DNA from: Trinickia symbiotica
GTDB lineage: Bacteria > Pseudomonadota > Gammaproteobacteria > Burkholderiales > Burkholderiaceae
Assembly: GCF_002934455.1 (NCBI RefSeq)
Contig: NZ_PTIR01000025.1
Location: forward strand, 24,712 to 88,711
DNA length: 64,000 nucleotides
Reading direction: 5' to 3'
The first letter of the stretch is position 1, and the number at the start of each line of letters is the position of its first letter. Below are positions 62,739 through 64,000 of the stretch, one piece after another. The position numbers and the translations under genes were made by a program. The notes below the pieces were generated by a model. It was not told where the DNA came from. It saw nothing but the letters and a program-made list of their open reading frames with translations, and did no database searches.

Positions 62739-63918
62739 GGATCATGCGCAGGTTATGGCCGGCGCCGCACAGCACTGCGTGCATCGCATCACCCAGGGCG
62801 CCCTTGAGCCAATTCCGGTCGAGCTTGCCATCTGCCTTCATATGGCCGATGGCCGGTTCGATCGCGCTGCGCCTGCGGATCATCGCGCGCAGGCCGCGCG
62901 TGATGCCGCGCCGCAAGCCGGGGTGGTAGATCTTCACGCCCTCGACCTCCACGCCCCGATAGCCGCGATCAACAACCGCGATCTGTGGTCTCGTGCCGCT
63001 CAGAATCTCCGCCTGCTCCAGAGCCTCGGCCAGCGTATGCCCGTCGTACGGATTGCCCGGCATCGAGCGTGCACCCAGCACCAGCCCCTCCTTGTGCGTG
63101 GTCGTGATCGACACCTTCACGCCGAACTCGTACGGCTTGCGCGCTTTGCCCTTGGCCAAGCACTCGACCTCCGGCGCGTGCAGCGCGTAGAGCTTCTGTT
63201 TGTCCTTGGGCTTCTGCGACACAATCCGCTTGGCGCGGCCAATCAATTCTTCCAGCGCCGCGCGGCTTTGCGCCGCCACCGAGCCGAGCTGCCGGTCGAC
63301 GTCGCGCATCACGCGCCCCACCCGCGAGCGCAAGGTGCGCAGCGCGCGCCGCATGCGCTTGTACTGCTTGGCGTGCGCGTAGCGGCCGATCTGGCCGGCC
63401 AGGCGCGGCGCTTCGCGGTTGTAGTTCTGCCGCAGCTTCAAGCCGTGCTCTGCTGCTGCCTTCACCAGATGCTCTCGACAACGCTCCAGCAGACGCGAGT
63501 CGGTTGGATGCGCAATCGCCTTCTCCATCACTGTCGTGTCGACGATCACGCGCTTGATGCTGGAGGGCTTGATCACGCCTGCGCGCTTGGCTGCCTCGAT
63601 TGTCTCGGCCAGCAGTTCTTCCACGCCGGCTTCGCCCAAGCGACGGCGCCAGCGCGTCAGGCTCGACGGGTCGATCGGCGGCTCGTTCTGCAGATACGTC
63701 TCGCCCGTGAACACCTGCCAGTACGGGTTCTCAACCCATTGCCAGACGACTTCCTCGTCGGACAGGTCGAAGGCGTGCTGCAAGTACAGCAGCCCTGCGA
63801 TCAGACGCGGCGAGGTGGCCGGGCGGCCACGCTTGGACACGAAGCTCTCGCTCATCACAGCGCTCAGCCGGTCCCAGTCGATCAGGTCGGCCAAACGCAC
63901 CAGCGTGTCTGGCGTCAA
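62287..63918 (-). CDS. IS5-family transposase
   Basis: Open frame of 543 codons; only about 430 belong to the IS. The N-terminal SVMSESFVSKRGRPATSPRLIAGLLYLQHAFDLSDEEVVWQWVENPYWQVFTGE, then DTTVMEKAIAHPTDSRLL, VVDRGYRGVEVEGVKI and the C-terminal IEPAIGHMKADGKLDRNWLKG contain the DDE transposase D, D and E regions. The first codon is TTG directly after a TAG stop, with no ATG or ribosome-binding site, so the 5' end may be altered. The last about 110 codons are read-through into antisense trlF. Confidence 0.85.
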   Translation of the reverse strand: MTPDTLVRLADLIDWDRLSAVMSESFVSKRGRPATSPRLIAGLLYLQHAFDLSDEEVVWQWVENPYWQVFTGETYLQNEPPIDPSSLTRWRRRLGEAGVEELLAETIEAAKRAGVIKPSSIKRVIVDTTVMEKAIAHPTDSRLLERCREHLVKAAAEHGLKLRQNYNREAPRLAGQIGRYAHAKQYKRMRRALRTLRSRVGRVMRDVDRQLGSVAAQSRAALEELIGRAKRIVSQKPKDKQKLYALHAPEVECLAKGKARKPYEFGVKVSITTTHKEGLVLGARSMPGNPYDGHTLAEALEQAEILSGTRPQIAVVDRGYRGVEVEGVKIYHPGLRRGITRGLRAMIRRRSAIEPAIGHMKADGKLDRNWLKGALGDAMHAVLCGAGHNLRMILRKLRLLYALVLVALLSRCGLLWRWHEAVQRGKRIVQGRLGKRRAARDHARPATIARFPAARMSANIAATSRRGRKRSRAPLSARRCAELGLPASSADLLRLCDRVGVNHQSFPQRRSSHPPSRSLSRSEAPSFDGRCPRPHRTSRAPGD

Positions 63919-64000
63919 CTACAACCGCCGCCGACGACAACTAAAATTGCCGCCCTATGCTGCTACCGGGGCTGACGCCGTCGGCTTCGCGCCGGCAGCT
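62625..64000 (-). mobile_element. IS5-family insertion sequence, right end not resolved
   Basis: The left boundary is placed near 62625 because trlF homology stops there and GGCCCTGAACAATTCG looks like a terminal repeat; CTAG (62619-62622) just outside could be the target duplication usual for IS5. The matching inverted end was not found before 64000, so the element may run on or be truncated by another insertion. Confidence 0.7.

Noticed and set aside
62755..63975. 406-codon plus-strand open frame opposite the transposase
   Set aside because: It is the antisense shadow of the transposase; composition follows from the high-GC codon use of the real gene.
1..64000. CRISPR array, rRNA or tRNA genes
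   Set aside because: No regularly spaced direct repeats and no recognisable rRNA or tRNA sequence were seen by eye; a profile search would be needed to exclude tRNA fully.

Overview
The window looks like high-GC Burkholderiales DNA (Burkholderia / Paraburkholderia type). This rests on the outer-membrane porin, the 3-oxoadipyl-CoA thiolase, the ArgP-like regulator and the gene content of the integrative element. No rRNA, tRNA or CRISPR array was seen.

Positions 1-9,000 look like ordinary chromosome or megaplasmid: a 5'-truncated type-B carboxylesterase, a porin with a clear terminator, a pcaF-type thiolase, a LysR regulator, and a minus-strand pair of a fatty-acid desaturase and a polytopic transporter that overlap by 14 nt.

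From about 9.4 to at least 57 kb lies an integrative and conjugative element (ICE) or ICE-derived plasmid. Its left part (9.4-19.3 kb, mainly plus strand) is a PFGI-1/SPI-7-like maintenance and replication module: XRE and AlpA-like regulators, ParA, PFGI-type ParB, a DUF2857-like protein, a replication protein with two winged helices, a PFL_4669-type protein, a DUF3158-like protein, SSB and a broken HU gene. Three near-identical palindromes (GTTAYC-N3-GGTAAC) sit in and just after the replication gene. A minus-strand block (19.3-32.4 kb) follows: TraB-like protein, DUF3085, an SNF2-type helicase, a DUF6094 adenine methyltransferase, DUF3275, an ArdB/KlcA antirestriction protein, STY4534/DUF3577 and several unknowns. 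Nearly every gap in this block carries a GC-rich stem-loop, often next to a GGGTTGAA-like word.

From 32.7 to 39.4 kb is cargo: an XRE regulator, an ACT-domain protein, an AbiE-type toxin-antitoxin pair with an operator-like repeat, and a large SF2 helicase with a possible C-terminal nuclease. From 39.7 to 50.4 kb is a complete Trb/VirB-type (P-type) secretion operon in the order VirB1-trbB-C-D-E-J-L-F-G-I. It is interrupted only by a small membrane-protein gene on the opposite strand. From 51.0 to 56.6 kb the plus strand encodes the DNA-processing side: a MOBH relaxase, the TraD coupling ATPase, a DUF4400 membrane protein and a SET-domain methyltransferase. A minus-strand AlpA regulator follows.

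The last part (57-64 kb) is a defence-like patch: a broken DUF3800 gene, an ImmA/IrrE metallopeptidase and a TrlF-type PHP-ATPase cut by an IS5-family element before its Walker B region. No integrase is visible, so the element probably continues beyond the window or has lost it. At least six single-base indels beside or in short homopolymers break four otherwise well-conserved genes; either these genes are decaying or the assembly holds homopolymer errors.
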